Shown here: piece by piece, positions 52,034-60,843 of the stretch
How positions within the stretch are numbered: position 1 is the stretch's first letter
How the letters are laid out: every line of letters begins with the position of its first letter
Source of the DNA: an uncultured Clostridia bacterium
GTDB lineage: Bacteria > Bacillota > Clostridia > Oscillospirales > Ruminococcaceae
Direction: 5' to 3'
DNA: 64,000 bases
Assembly: GCA_947168885.1 (NCBI GenBank)
Contig: CAMVNQ010000002.1
Span: 1 to 64,000 of the forward strand
Program-made: the position numbers and the translations under genes
Notes under the pieces: generated by a model
Databases searched by the model: none
What the model saw: only the letters and a program-made list of their open reading frames with translations
What the model was told of the DNA's origin: nothing

Positions 52034-52426
52034 ATGCTTTTAGGAGAGAAACTTGAGATCCTTATCGAGCGCCGCAATATGAGCAAGACAGAGTTTGCGG
52101 AGAGCGTCGGTATTACATACAGAGGACTTGCGAATTATCTCAACGGTTCAAGAAAGCCCAAGAAGGAAGTCCTTGAAAAGATATGTGAACAGCTCCAGAT
52201 CACTCCGGAGTTCATTACCGATGATACAAAAAATCTTATCCTTGACAGCAAAGAGAGATTTGTTTTCAATTCCAAGTCTGATTCGTCATCAATACGCGAG
52301 GCTGCTGATTACCTTGAAAAAGGCAAACAGATATTCGAGAGCAGCAGCATAAGCAGCGAGGACAAGCAGGCTCTTTTCTCGTGCCTTACAGAGCTTTATT
52401 TCAAATCGGCACAGTCGCGGAACTGA
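52034..52426 (+). CDS. XRE-family transcriptional regulator
   Basis: A 130-residue regulator. Residues 5-60 are a helix-turn-helix of the Cro/C1 type (KTEFAESVGITYRGLANYLNGSRKPKKEVLEKIC). The rest is helical and probably dimerises. The repeated GTTCATAT sites around its promoter suggest it controls itself. It is first of three plus-strand genes with the DUF896 protein and the kinase-like protein. Confidence 0.85.
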   Translation: MLLGEKLEILIERRNMSKTEFAESVGITYRGLANYLNGSRKPKKEVLEKICEQLQITPEFITDDTKNLILDSKERFVFNSKSDSSSIREAADYLEKGKQIFESSSISSEDKQALFSCLTELYFKSAQSRN

Positions 52427-52473
52427 CGTTCACCATATAATACAACAAGAACAGAGAACGAAAGGACGGCTAA

Positions 52474-52674
52474 ATGGATAAAGCAAAGATCGAAAGGATC
52501 AATTTCCTTGCGAGAAAATCAAGAACAGAACAGCTTTCCGAAGAAGAAAAGCAGGAACAGACCGAGCTTCGGAACGAGTATCGCCGGTTTATGAGAAACG
52601 GCTATATGGCTCAGTTTGAGAATACATATATTATTGATGGTTCGGGCAATAAAAAGAGGCTTATCAAACAATGA
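52474..52674 (+). CDS. DUF896 family protein
   Basis: A 66-residue helical protein opening with KIERINFLARKSRTEQLSEEE, the signature of DUF896 (YnzC-like). Its role is unknown; in Bacillus a relative lies in an SOS-controlled operon. GAAAGGACGG precedes the ATG. The stop overlaps the next start by 4 bases. Confidence 0.9.
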   Translation: MDKAKIERINFLARKSRTEQLSEEEKQEQTELRNEYRRFMRNGYMAQFENTYIIDGSGNKKRLIKQ

Positions 52675-53777
52675 ACAGACTGACGGATAAATTCGGTCGT
52701 ATTGGCTTCAGTGCTATATTTGATTCTGATACGAAAGTCGCATGGAGCAACGAAAAGCGTCTGTTCAGAAAAATAGCTTCGTCTGATATATTTATGAATG
52801 CGTACAGGGACGCTGCCGATAAACGTGATCCCTTCGAGAATAAGCTTACATATAACGGTGTACGGTTCAAAGCCGTTTTTATTCCTATCGCTGACCGCAG
52901 ATACCTTTGCATAGCATATCCGGAGGACAGGTTCGTCCGGTTCGCTTATTCAGAGATGTATATGCGGATTTTTAATATCCGGAGCTGTGCGGAGAAGATG
53001 ATCGCCGGCTGTCCGGATATACTTGAAGCCGCCGGTAAGTGCTCTGTTCCCGATGATGTACTGAAGATGATAGAAGATCAGCTTCGTTTTGCGGAAAGTG
53101 TAAAGTATGATGCAGACGGTATCGCAAGGATATACGATGCGGACCGTATGTGCGAATATGTCAGTATCCGTGAAAAGGTAGCCGAAACATTCGGAAATAT
53201 TAAGAAGTACAATAAGATACTTTCGAGAAATATAACATTTGACGCGGATATAGAATGTTCGGTGGCTAAGATCAATTATTCTGTGTTTGAAGCGGCTTTG
53301 CTGGGTATTGTGCGTATGATGTACAAATGTATCCCGAAAGACGGGGACGGCAGGATAATTATTAAAGGAAACAGGGACACAGGACTTCATATCCGTACTT
53401 TCTGTGAACACGGTTCCGAGGGTTTCAGCTTAAAAGACATCGACTATGAGATAAGAGATATTAAATGTGCTTTCGAGTATCTCGGCGGAAGTGCAGAGAT
53501 CATGCTCGGCGAGAACGGTCTGTCGGTAAAAGCTTCCGCACCCGCAAGCCTTTCCAACTTCAATTGCAGGGTTAAGTCCTATGATCTTACCGATACTCCC
53601 GAAGACGACCCTTACGAGATATTGACCGGATATACCGGACTTACTGCCGAAGAAATAATGCACGCCGAGGGCGCTGTTCAGTTCAGATGTCCCGTAACAG
53701 AGCCGGAATATCCTATCTCCGAGGTGCTCGCGGACGCTATGCTCCGACCTCTTGCAGAGGAAATGAACTTAGATTAA
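52671..53777 (+). CDS. Degenerate histidine-kinase-like protein
   Basis: A 368-residue soluble protein I cannot place firmly. Residues 185-300 echo a GHKL ATPase: a helix ending in GDGRIIIKG where the N-box region falls, then FEYLGGSAEIMLGENGLSVKASAP, like the closing strands of a sensor kinase. The N-box Asn, DxGxG and phospho-acceptor His are not apparent, so kinase activity is unlikely. It is coupled to the DUF896 gene by an ATGA overlap. Confidence 0.55.
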   Translation: MNRLTDKFGRIGFSAIFDSDTKVAWSNEKRLFRKIASSDIFMNAYRDAADKRDPFENKLTYNGVRFKAVFIPIADRRYLCIAYPEDRFVRFAYSEMYMRIFNIRSCAEKMIAGCPDILEAAGKCSVPDDVLKMIEDQLRFAESVKYDADGIARIYDADRMCEYVSIREKVAETFGNIKKYNKILSRNITFDADIECSVAKINYSVFEAALLGIVRMMYKCIPKDGDGRIIIKGNRDTGLHIRTFCEHGSEGFSLKDIDYEIRDIKCAFEYLGGSAEIMLGENGLSVKASAPASLSNFNCRVKSYDLTDTPEDDPYEILTGYTGLTAEEIMHAEGAVQFRCPVTEPEYPISEVLADAMLRPLAEEMNLD

Positions 53778-54049
53778 TAAAATATATTGTTGAATTTATC
53801 TCTTTTTTTTCAATTTATCACATAATTATCACATAAACGGGTTATACTGTAAAACAGTTAAGGGGTCACCCTTGACTATGATTAATGGTGAGTTAATCAT
53901 AATTTCCTCTCCCAACATTTCATTGTTATTATTTGATTTAATCTTTTCCCGCGTAGGGAAAACCCGTTCAGTATAAGAACATCGGTTCTTTACTGAACAT
54001 TTTTTTTAAACATTATAATATTTTACATTATTTTCAAACGGAGGATAAT
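53778..54049 (+). ncRNA. Candidate structured leader or small RNA
   Basis: The region holds four successive stem-loops: AAGGG/CCCTT (53860-53873), ATGATTAA/TTAATCAT (53878-53900), TTTTCCC/GGGAAAA (53944-53962), and the strong terminator at 53966-54007. A TATACT box at 53843 could be a -10. It lies just upstream of the response-regulator gene. It could be an attenuator or a separate short RNA; I match it to no known RNA family. Confidence 0.4.
53966..54007 (+). terminator. Strong terminator before the response-regulator gene
   Basis: GTTCAGTA/TACTGAAC plus AAGAAC/GTTCTT form a 14-bp stem with one bulge and a 4-base loop, followed by eight T residues. It sits only about 43 bases before the ATG at 54050, so the regulator needs read-through or a promoter within those bases. 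Confidence 0.85.
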
Positions 54050-54718
54050 ATGTACAAAATACTTGTTGCGGACGATGAAAAGAATATCAGAGAAGTTATC
54101 CGCGAATACGCGGAATTTGAAGGTCATGAGGTAAAGGAAGCCGTTGACGGTATGCAGGTCGTTGAAATGGCGAAAAACGAAGATTTTGATATTATAATCC
54201 TCGATGTTATGATGCCTAAGCTCGACGGTTTTTCCGCCTGCAAGGAGATACGCAAGACAAAGAATACTCCCGTGCTTATGCTTTCGGCAAGGGGTGAAGA
54301 GTACGACAAGCTCTTCGGCTTTGAGATAGGTGCTGACGATTACGTCGTAAAGCCGTTCTCGCCGAAAGAGGTACTTGCGAGAGTCAACGCCATAATCAAG
54401 CGTAATCAGCCCGCAGCAGCAGCTTCGGAGATAGTGCGCTTCGAGGGTCTTGAGATAAACTTCACATCGAGAAGTGTTTCGATAGACGGCGAAAAGGCTA
54501 ACCTTACTCCAAAGGAGTATGATCTGCTTTTCTATCTCGTACGAAACAAGAATATCGCACTCACGAGAGACAAGCTTCTGTCCGAGGTCTGGGGATATGA
54601 TTTCTTCGGAGACGACAGAACGATAGATACGCACATAAAGATGCTCCGCAACAATCTGGGTGAGTACCGTAAATTCATTGTTACTTTAAGAGGAATGGGT
54701 TACAAATTTGAGGTATGA
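54050..54718 (+). CDS. OmpR-family response regulator
   Basis: A 222-residue regulator. The receiver domain has the acidic pair DD at 8-9, the phosphorylated D52 in ILDVMMPKLDG, and K in VVKPFSPKE. The C-terminal winged helix (about 130-222) carries LTPKEYDLLFYLVRN and DDRTIDTHIKMLRNNL. CGGAGG precedes the ATG. It overlaps the sensor kinase gene by 4 bases. Confidence 0.94.
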   Translation: MYKILVADDEKNIREVIREYAEFEGHEVKEAVDGMQVVEMAKNEDFDIIILDVMMPKLDGFSACKEIRKTKNTPVLMLSARGEEYDKLFGFEIGADDYVVKPFSPKEVLARVNAIIKRNQPAAAASEIVRFEGLEINFTSRSVSIDGEKANLTPKEYDLLFYLVRNKNIALTRDKLLSEVWGYDFFGDDRTIDTHIKMLRNNLGEYRKFIVTLRGMGYKFEV

Positions 54719-56175
54719 CAAAATCAGAAGAAAAATCAAAGATAGATCTCTTTCGCCGCAGTATCAGATTCAGGATATGGAGAACCTTCCTCCTGTTTAC
54801 TGTGGCGATACTTGCATTTCTGTTCATATCGCAGGTCGTGCTTATGCCTGCGATATATCGTTTCATAAAGACACAGGAATGCATATCGACTGCCATAGAG
54901 ATAAAGAATGCATGGAACACCGACGAGCTCAATACCGTTATAGACGAAAACGCGAAAAGAAAGCAGCTCGGAATACTGATCCATTTTCCCACATCGTCAA
55001 TAGGCGGACTTCCGTTTACCTATTCCCGTGATACGACAGGTTCGTCGGTTTCGATAGACCGTCGTGTAAGCGACGAGATGGTCGATGAACTAAAAGCGTC
55101 GAAAAGCGGTATGGTATTCTTTCAGGTGGACGACGATACAAAGGAATCGTTCCTTCTCGCGACCTATGTCGGAACTGCGCAGGACCCGTCGGGCTATATC
55201 TTTATCTATGCTTTTCTTGAGCCGACGGGAACAACGACGCAGATCCTTGCAAACATCTTCCTTATGTCGTCTCTCGTTATAATCTTTGGTTCGCTCATAG
55301 TTGCAGTAATAATATCGTCGAGCATATCAAAGCCGATAATAAGCATTTCAAAATCCGCCGATAAGCTCATCACCGGTGATTTCGATGTAAAGCCGTCGTC
55401 CCGCGATTACAGCGAGATAGTTGTGCTTACAGACAACCTTAATAAAGCGTCCGCCGAGATCTCAAAGACAGAAAAGCTGAGAAAAGACCTTCTCGCGAAC
55501 ATTTCCCACGATCTGCGCACGCCGCTTACCATGATAAAAGCTTACGCTGAGATGATACGCGATCTTTCGGGAAACAATCCGGAGAAGCGTGAAAAGCATC
55601 TCGGCGTAATAATAGATGAAACGGACAGGCTTACACTGCTCGTAAACGACATTCTCAACCTTTCAAAGCTCCAGAGCGGAAATGTTGAGCTTGACAGGAA
55701 AGTTATCAATTTCAGCTCGCTGCTGCGTGATATTGTTTCGCGCTTCTCAATGCTCGACGAAACGAAGATTGAGCTGAACTGCGACGAGAATATCCATATA
55801 AACGCGGACTCGAAACAGCTCGGGCAGGCGGTATATAACCTTATAATCAATGCAATAAACTATTCGGGCGTAGATACGGTAACTGTAAATCTTTACGGCG
55901 TCGGACTCAGCAATGTCCGATTCGAGGTATCAGACAAGGGCGTCGGTATCTCCGCGGATCAGCTCCCGTATATCTGGGACAGATACTATAAAGTGAACCG
56001 CTCGGAGAACTATAAACGCGCTGTCAAAGGTACAGGTCTCGGCCTTTCCATTGTAAAGAGCGTGTTTGAATGCCACGGTTTCAGATACGGCGTTGAGAGC
56101 GAAGAGGGAAGCGGCACGACGTTCTGGTTTGAGTGTCCGCGGGAGAGAACGGATAATGAGAGAGATAACGTATGA
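54715..56175 (+). CDS. Two-component sensor histidine kinase
   Basis: A 486-residue kinase. Two membrane helices (about 22-45 and 180-202) flank an extracellular sensor. HAMP follows at 203-255, then the HisKA motif NISHDLRTPLTMI with H265, and the ATPase domain with NAINYS, DKGVGI and GTGLGLSI. It pairs with the regulator upstream. The signal is unknown. The last 20 bases overlap the pseudouridine synthase gene. Confidence 0.94.
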   Translation: MTKSEEKSKIDLFRRSIRFRIWRTFLLFTVAILAFLFISQVVLMPAIYRFIKTQECISTAIEIKNAWNTDELNTVIDENAKRKQLGILIHFPTSSIGGLPFTYSRDTTGSSVSIDRRVSDEMVDELKASKSGMVFFQVDDDTKESFLLATYVGTAQDPSGYIFIYAFLEPTGTTTQILANIFLMSSLVIIFGSLIVAVIISSSISKPIISISKSADKLITGDFDVKPSSRDYSEIVVLTDNLNKASAEISKTEKLRKDLLANISHDLRTPLTMIKAYAEMIRDLSGNNPEKREKHLGVIIDETDRLTLLVNDILNLSKLQSGNVELDRKVINFSSLLRDIVSRFSMLDETKIELNCDENIHINADSKQLGQAVYNLIINAINYSGVDTVTVNLYGVGLSNVRFEVSDKGVGISADQLPYIWDRYYKVNRSENYKRAVKGTGLGLSIVKSVFECHGFRYGVESEEGSGTTFWFECPRERTDNERDNV

Positions 56176-57043
56176 GATTGATGAACGTCACGACGGTATG
56201 CAGGTCGGGGCGTTTCTCCGCGGGAGAGGATTCAGCCGTGCGGTGCTGACCCGCCTCAAGCAGGGTGACAGACTCAAGTGCAACGGGTCGCATATCCGGA
56301 CAGTTGATACTGTAAAAACGGGTGATGTTGTAAGTGTCGCATTCGACGACAGGTCGGAGACTTTTCCGAATCCTGACCTGAAAGCCGACGTTGTATATGA
56401 TGATGATGATATTGTCGTATTCGACAAGCCTGCTAATATGCCTGTCCATACTTCGATATGGCACGGAAAGGACACGCTCGCGAATCTGTTTGCCGCGCTT
56501 TATCCCGATTCTTACTTTCATTCTGTTGGACGGCTCGATAAAGACACGTCAGGGCTTGTCACGATAGCCAAAAACAAGATCGCTGCGTGTGTACTTATGA
56601 CCACCGGAGATAAGCGTCCCGAAAAGGTATATTACGCTGTAACAGACCGTGGTTTCGCCGATTCCTGCGGGACCGAGGGTGAGATCATAGCGCCTGTTGC
56701 CAGGGAAAAGGATGACTATATGCGCCGCACCGTTCGTGAGGACGGTGAATATGCACATACTAAGTACCGCGTGATAAGAAGCACCGGAAAATACTGCTTA
56801 AGCGAAATATCGCTCGTTACCGGAAGAACGCACCAGATACGCGTGCATTTTGCGTACATGGGCTTTCCGCTTATCGGAGACGAGCTTTACGGCGGAGATA
56901 CATCTGTGCTGAAACGCCATGCGCTTCACTGTGGAAAGCTTTTTCTGCGCCAGCCTGTGACAGGAGCGGAGATAAGCCTTTCGTCACCGCTTCCGGAGGA
57001 TATGGAGTCGCTTTTTGACGAATCACAGAAAGAACGTTCATGA
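56156..57043 (+). CDS. RluA-family pseudouridine synthase
   Basis: A 295-residue enzyme. An S4-like N-terminal part (RAVLTRLKQGD) precedes the catalytic domain with GRLDKDTSG, where D128 is the catalytic Asp, and RTHQIRVHFAYMG. The target uridine in rRNA is not predictable. The ATG at 56156 follows GGGAGAG inside the kinase gene; the longer upstream frame is a shadow of the kinase. Confidence 0.92.
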   Translation: MREITYEIDERHDGMQVGAFLRGRGFSRAVLTRLKQGDRLKCNGSHIRTVDTVKTGDVVSVAFDDRSETFPNPDLKADVVYDDDDIVVFDKPANMPVHTSIWHGKDTLANLFAALYPDSYFHSVGRLDKDTSGLVTIAKNKIAACVLMTTGDKRPEKVYYAVTDRGFADSCGTEGEIIAPVAREKDDYMRRTVREDGEYAHTKYRVIRSTGKYCLSEISLVTGRTHQIRVHFAYMGFPLIGDELYGGDTSVLKRHALHCGKLFLRQPVTGAEISLSSPLPEDMESLFDESQKERS

Positions 57044-57072
57044 TTTCTTTTGTGAAAATGTGGTAGTTTGTC

Positions 57073-57101
57073 TTGATTTTTCTGACTATATATAGTATAA
57101 T
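57073..57101 (+). promoter_or_regulatory. Promoter of the glycosyltransferase gene
   Basis: TTGATT (57073-57078) and TATAAT (57096-57101) are 17 bases apart. Confidence 0.75.
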
Positions 57102-57144
57102 ATAATGTATATAAAAATATCAGTATTGTTACGGAGAGCAAAAA

Positions 57145-58494
57145 ATGAACGAAAAGCTTAATGTATGTCTTCTGAACGACTCGTTCCCGCCTCTGATAGA
57201 CGGCGTAGCTACGGCTGTCATAAACTATGCCAATATAATTCAGCACGAGCTCGGAAATGCTACGGTCGTTTGTCCTTCTTACCCGGGCGCAGAGGATAAC
57301 TATGATTTCCCTGTCGTCCGTTATTCGAGCCTTGCTACCGAAAAGCAGATAGGCTACCGCGCGGGATATCCGTTCAGTGCCTCTAAGCTCGAAGCCATGA
57401 AGAACAGTATGTTCGATGTTATACACAGCCATTGCCCGTTCGCTTCGACCGTTTTTGCGCGCAACTTAAAGGCTAAAACCGGTGCGCCGCTCATAATGAC
57501 GTATCACACGAAGTTCAACGAGGATATAAGGCGTGTCATTGATAATCCGCTTCTTGAAAAGCAGATAACCAAGTTCGTTGTGCAGAATATCTCGGTATGT
57601 GACGAGGTATGGACAGTAAGCCGCGGTGCCGGCGAAAATCTGCGCAGTATCGGCTATGAAGGCGATTATGTCATAATGCCGAACGGGGTCGATTTTCCTA
57701 AAGGCAGAGCGTCAGATGAAGCGGCAGAAGCCCTTCGCGCAGAATACGGCATTCAGCCGGATATGCCGCTTTTCCTGTTCGTCGGTCGTCTGTTCTGGTA
57801 CAAGGGCTTCAAAGTCATACTCGGAGCGCTCAAATACCTTGATGAGCACGGGATAGATTACAGAATGCTGGTTGTCGGTGACGGAGGAGATGCCGAAGAG
57901 ATAAAGGCTGAAGCTGAGAAGCTCGGTCTTTCCGACAGGATCATTTTCGTCGGTGCGATAAATGACCGGAATGAGCTTCGGGTCTATTACACAGCCGCGG
58001 ATCTGTTCGTTTTCCCGTCGGAATACGATACGAACGGTATCGTCGTGCGCGAAGCGGCAGCCTGCGGACTTCCGAGTATGCTTGTGAAGGGAAGCTGTGC
58101 GTCCGAGGATTTCACCCACTACAAGAACGCGATACTTATCGAAAACAATGCCGAATCGGCTGCGAAGGAGCTTGCTTATGCCACTTCGCACCTTGACGCG
58201 CTTAAAGATATGGGCGAGCACGCTATGAACGATGTTTATCTTTCGTGGGAGGATGCGGTCAAGAACGCCTTCAACCGGTATAATATCGTACTTCAGAATT
58301 ACAAGCAGGGAATTACCCAGTGCAGAGAGACAAAGACACAGGAAATTCTTTATTCTTCCGTATCCAACATCACCGACTCGATACAGAAGGTACGAAGCAT
58401 AACCGCGTCCGCGAAACGTCTTACGATAAAGACGAGCAAGACGCTTACCCACGCAATAACCGCGAATATGACAAAAAAGGAAAAAGATAAATAA
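57145..58494 (+). CDS. GT4-family glycosyltransferase
   Basis: A 449-residue GT-B fold enzyme. The N-terminal acceptor domain shows FPPLIDGVATAVINYA and IHSHCPFASTVFAR. The donor domain shows VGRLFWYKGF, VGDGGD and the FPSEYDTNGIVVREAAACGLP block that binds the nucleotide sugar. Family members of this shape make glycolipids or lipoteichoic acid anchors. The last 70 residues are basic and Thr/Ser-rich, perhaps a membrane contact. Confidence 0.9.
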   Translation: MNEKLNVCLLNDSFPPLIDGVATAVINYANIIQHELGNATVVCPSYPGAEDNYDFPVVRYSSLATEKQIGYRAGYPFSASKLEAMKNSMFDVIHSHCPFASTVFARNLKAKTGAPLIMTYHTKFNEDIRRVIDNPLLEKQITKFVVQNISVCDEVWTVSRGAGENLRSIGYEGDYVIMPNGVDFPKGRASDEAAEALRAEYGIQPDMPLFLFVGRLFWYKGFKVILGALKYLDEHGIDYRMLVVGDGGDAEEIKAEAEKLGLSDRIIFVGAINDRNELRVYYTAADLFVFPSEYDTNGIVVREAAACGLPSMLVKGSCASEDFTHYKNAILIENNAESAAKELAYATSHLDALKDMGEHAMNDVYLSWEDAVKNAFNRYNIVLQNYKQGITQCRETKTQEILYSSVSNITDSIQKVRSITASAKRLTIKTSKTLTHAITANMTKKEKDK

Positions 58495-58889
58495 TGGAAA
58501 CTATATGGAAAGAGCTTTATGAAGCCGCAAGATCAAAGCTTGCACCGAAACAGATCTCTGATTATATCAGCGGCGGGGAAGTTGCTGCTGCGGTTCTTTC
58601 CTCATCCGGGAAGATATATACCGGTGTGTGTATCGACACCTGCTCGACACTCGGTATCTGCGCCGAAAGAAACGCGATGTTCAATATGATAACGAACGGC
58701 GAGTATGAGATAACTAAAGTACTCGCGATACTTCCTGACGGAAAGACCGGAGCGCCCTGCGGTGCCTGCCGCGAGTTTATGGTCCAGCTCATGCCCGGAA
58801 AGTACAAGGACATAGAGATAATGGCTGACTACGAAACGGGCAGGGTAGTGAAGCTCGGAGATATAACGCCGGAATGGTGGATAAAGTGA
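58494..58889 (+). CDS. Cytidine deaminase-like protein
   Basis: A 131-residue zinc deaminase. CAE at 56-58 and PCGAC with C89 and C92 supply the zinc ligands and proton shuttle. The length and single-domain form fit homotetrameric cytidine deaminases or the related blasticidin-S deaminases. The ATG shares a base with the stop of the glycosyltransferase gene (TAATG), so the two are coupled. Confidence 0.88.
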   Translation: METIWKELYEAARSKLAPKQISDYISGGEVAAAVLSSSGKIYTGVCIDTCSTLGICAERNAMFNMITNGEYEITKVLAILPDGKTGAPCGACREFMVQLMPGKYKDIEIMADYETGRVVKLGDITPEWWIK

Positions 58890-58897
58890 AAAGAAAG

Positions 58898-58935
58898 ATC
58901 CCGCTTATTGCCGAAAGGCAAAAGGCGGGATTTTT
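58898..58935 (+). terminator. Terminator of the glycosyltransferase-deaminase pair
   Basis: ATCCCGC/GCGGGAT and an inner TTGCC/GGCAA form the stem around a GAAA loop, followed by TTTTT. Confidence 0.85.
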
Positions 58936-58992
58936 ATGTACGCTCGTTATTTCTGAACGATCTGATATTCTGTGAAAATGCGGATCACTTTA

Positions 58993-59274
58993 GGGTACCT
59001 CTAAAAACCGCTTTGAAAAGAGAAAATGAGATAGCTGCGTCGGATACAAGGAAAGCCGACGCAGCCGGGCTGGTCTGTCGGTCAGCCCCTCTGTCTCGCA
59101 AGCTCGACACCTCCCCGCTGCCGGGGAGACCACGCCCGGTTAGGAGGTTTGACGCAGCAGACGGTCACGGCAGGAAGCCGTGGTATTGCCGCCAAAAGCG
59201 CGCAGGACGCGCGCATACAAAGCGGCATAAAGTGGATAGCTCTTTTTCTCTCAAATTGGGTTTTTAGAGGTTCC
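58993..59274 (+). mobile_element. MITE-like element, copy C (long form)
   Basis: The copy begins GGGTACCTCTAAAAACC and ends GGTTTTTAGAGGTTCCC. It is flanked by TTTA (58989-58992 and 59275-59278). The outer parts match copy B. It also carries the 66-bp module and an extra segment shared in outline with copy A. Its right end supplies the last seven codons and stop of the diguanylate cyclase gene. Confidence 0.88.
59069..59134 (+). repeat. 66-bp module nested in repeat copy C
   Basis: Identical over 66 bases to the reverse complement of 130-195. The relative orientation inside the element is the same in both copies. Confidence 0.85.
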
Positions 59275-60531
59275 CTTTATCTTCCAGTTGTTCCTTCCGG
59301 CTTTCTTAGCCTCATATACTGCTTCATCGGCTCTGGTAAGTGTGTCCTCTATGCTTCTGTCGTGCTTGCTGATGTAGGCGAAGCCCATTGAAGCGGTGAT
59401 CTGTTTTCCGTCGAGTTCCGGAAGATCTATATTTCTTATCGTATCAAGGATATTGTCTCCGAGCTGCGGCTGCTTATCGTGCGGTATATTCCTGAACACC
59501 GCAACAAATTCGTCGCCGCCCCATCTTATGACAGCATCGTCATCGCTGATATTCATTTTTATAGCGTCAACAAAGTGACTGAGTACCTTGTCGCCGACTG
59601 CGTGTCCGTAAGTGTCATTGAATTGCTTGAAATAATCCACATCGAGCATGAGAACGAGCGTATTGAGATTATTTTCCTTTGAATGCTCGAAATACTCCTC
59701 AAGCAGTGTCTGCCCGCGTATTCTTGAGTTTGCTCCGCTTACCGCGTCCCAATAAAGCTTGTCGCTAAGTTCTCGTTTCTGGTCTTCATAGACACGTCCT
59801 TTTGTCGAACTGTAAGCACGGAACATAGCAAAAAGCATTATCAGCCATACAAGAGAGCTGAATGTGATTATAAGCGTCTGCGGCAGTATCAGCCGTCTCA
59901 TTGCTCCGTCCTGATAATGCTCCATATCGTCCATGTTGACGCCCATGCAGACGATCCAGTCAAAACGCTTGTACAGGCTTGAATAAGTGATCTTTGTGGT
60001 TACGTCGTCGGAATTAAGCTTCTTGAAATCGTAAATCAGATAGACCGAGCCGTTCTCACGTACACCGTTCAGCTCCTCTTCATACGCTTTGATACCGGCG
60101 GGGTTAGGTGTTTCGGTGGACAGATAACAACCCTCTGTGTCGCTGAGATTCGGGTGGATAAGGCGTATTGCATAGTTGTCGCCGCCGTTGTAATCGAGAA
60201 CCTTCTGTACCCACATATATGTGCCGTCGATATGCACCTCGGAGTATATTTTCTCATGGGCTATCTTTGTCATAGCGGCTTCTGTTTCCTCCGGTGATGC
60301 ACCCGGATTTTCGGTCAGAAATCTGTTCGCACAGGTATCTATGTATGATATAGTATTTTCGACGTTTTCCTTCAGCATTGTCCGCTTGACTTCAAGAGCC
60401 GCGTCATATGCCGCCTGTGCTGTGATTCGTGAAACAATGTAAGCGAACACTGCGATGATCAATATTGACAGAATCGTACCCGAGAGAATATATATCTGAT
60501 ATTTCCTGTATTCCTTTTCCTTAGATCTCAT
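59251..60531 (-). CDS. Membrane diguanylate cyclase with Cache-type sensor
   Basis: A 426-residue enzyme that would make c-di-GMP. A membrane helix (about 13-33) is followed by an extracellular Cache-like domain, a second helix (about 210-232), and a GGDEF domain with intact RWGGDEF near residue 345. The C terminus was changed by insertion of repeat copy C: the last residues GTSKNPI come from the element. Removing the element and one TTTA copy gives TGA directly after WKIK. This is a functional extension, not a truncation. Confidence 0.9.
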   Translation of the reverse strand: MRSKEKEYRKYQIYILSGTILSILIIAVFAYIVSRITAQAAYDAALEVKRTMLKENVENTISYIDTCANRFLTENPGASPEETEAAMTKIAHEKIYSEVHIDGTYMWVQKVLDYNGGDNYAIRLIHPNLSDTEGCYLSTETPNPAGIKAYEEELNGVRENGSVYLIYDFKKLNSDDVTTKITYSSLYKRFDWIVCMGVNMDDMEHYQDGAMRRLILPQTLIITFSSLVWLIMLFAMFRAYSSTKGRVYEDQKRELSDKLYWDAVSGANSRIRGQTLLEEYFEHSKENNLNTLVLMLDVDYFKQFNDTYGHAVGDKVLSHFVDAIKMNISDDDAVIRWGGDEFVAVFRNIPHDKQPQLGDNILDTIRNIDLPELDGKQITASMGFAYISKHDRSIEDTLTRADEAVYEAKKAGRNNWKIKGTSKNPI

Positions 60532-60653
60532 TCCGGTTCACCAGCTTTTTAGCGATCTCCGATACCGGAAATACGTCCGCAAAAAGTGTGCGGCGGTACG
60601 GTAATTCCGGCGATCGCATTACAAAAGTATGTAAGAGCTCCGGACGGCGGAGC

Positions 60654-60703
60654 AAAAATCGCCCGTTACTGAAAAGTAACAGGCGTAAAAACGGCAAAAG
60701 CCG
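60654..60703 (-). terminator. Tandem terminators after tRNA-Arg
   Basis: On the minus strand ACGGC/GCCGT with a TTTT loop is followed by TTTTT. GCCTGTTAC/GTAACGGGC is then followed by ATTTTT. Confidence 0.75.
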
Positions 60704-60780
60704 TGGTGCGCCTGACGGGATTCGAACCCACCGCACGCAGCGTCGGAGGCTGCTGCTCTATCCAAATGAGCTACAGACGC
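60704..60780 (-). tRNA. tRNA-Arg (CCG anticodon)
   Basis: A 77-base class I tRNA with encoded CCA. The acceptor GCGTCTG pairs with CAGGCGC (one G-U). The anticodon loop is CTCCGAC (anticodon CCG), and the T loop is TTCGAAT. It reads CGG codons. A hairpin of GCGGC/GCCGC lies just upstream in the precursor at 60787-60810. Confidence 0.95.
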
Positions 60781-60814
60781 AAATTTGCGGCAGTACATCA
60801 GTACCGCCGCAATT

Positions 60815-60843
60815 ATTATAACACATTTTCGCTTATAATGCAA
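60815..60843 (-). promoter_or_regulatory. Promoter of tRNA-Arg
   Basis: On the minus strand TTGCAT (60838-60843) and TATAAT (60815-60820) are 17 bases apart. The -35 box lies inside the end of the aminotransferase gene. Confidence 0.7.

Noticed and set aside
60588-60821. A plus-strand frame encoding a peptide with GIRTHRTQRRRLLL
   Set aside because: It runs antisense through tRNA-Arg; such peptides are common false annotations over tRNA genes.
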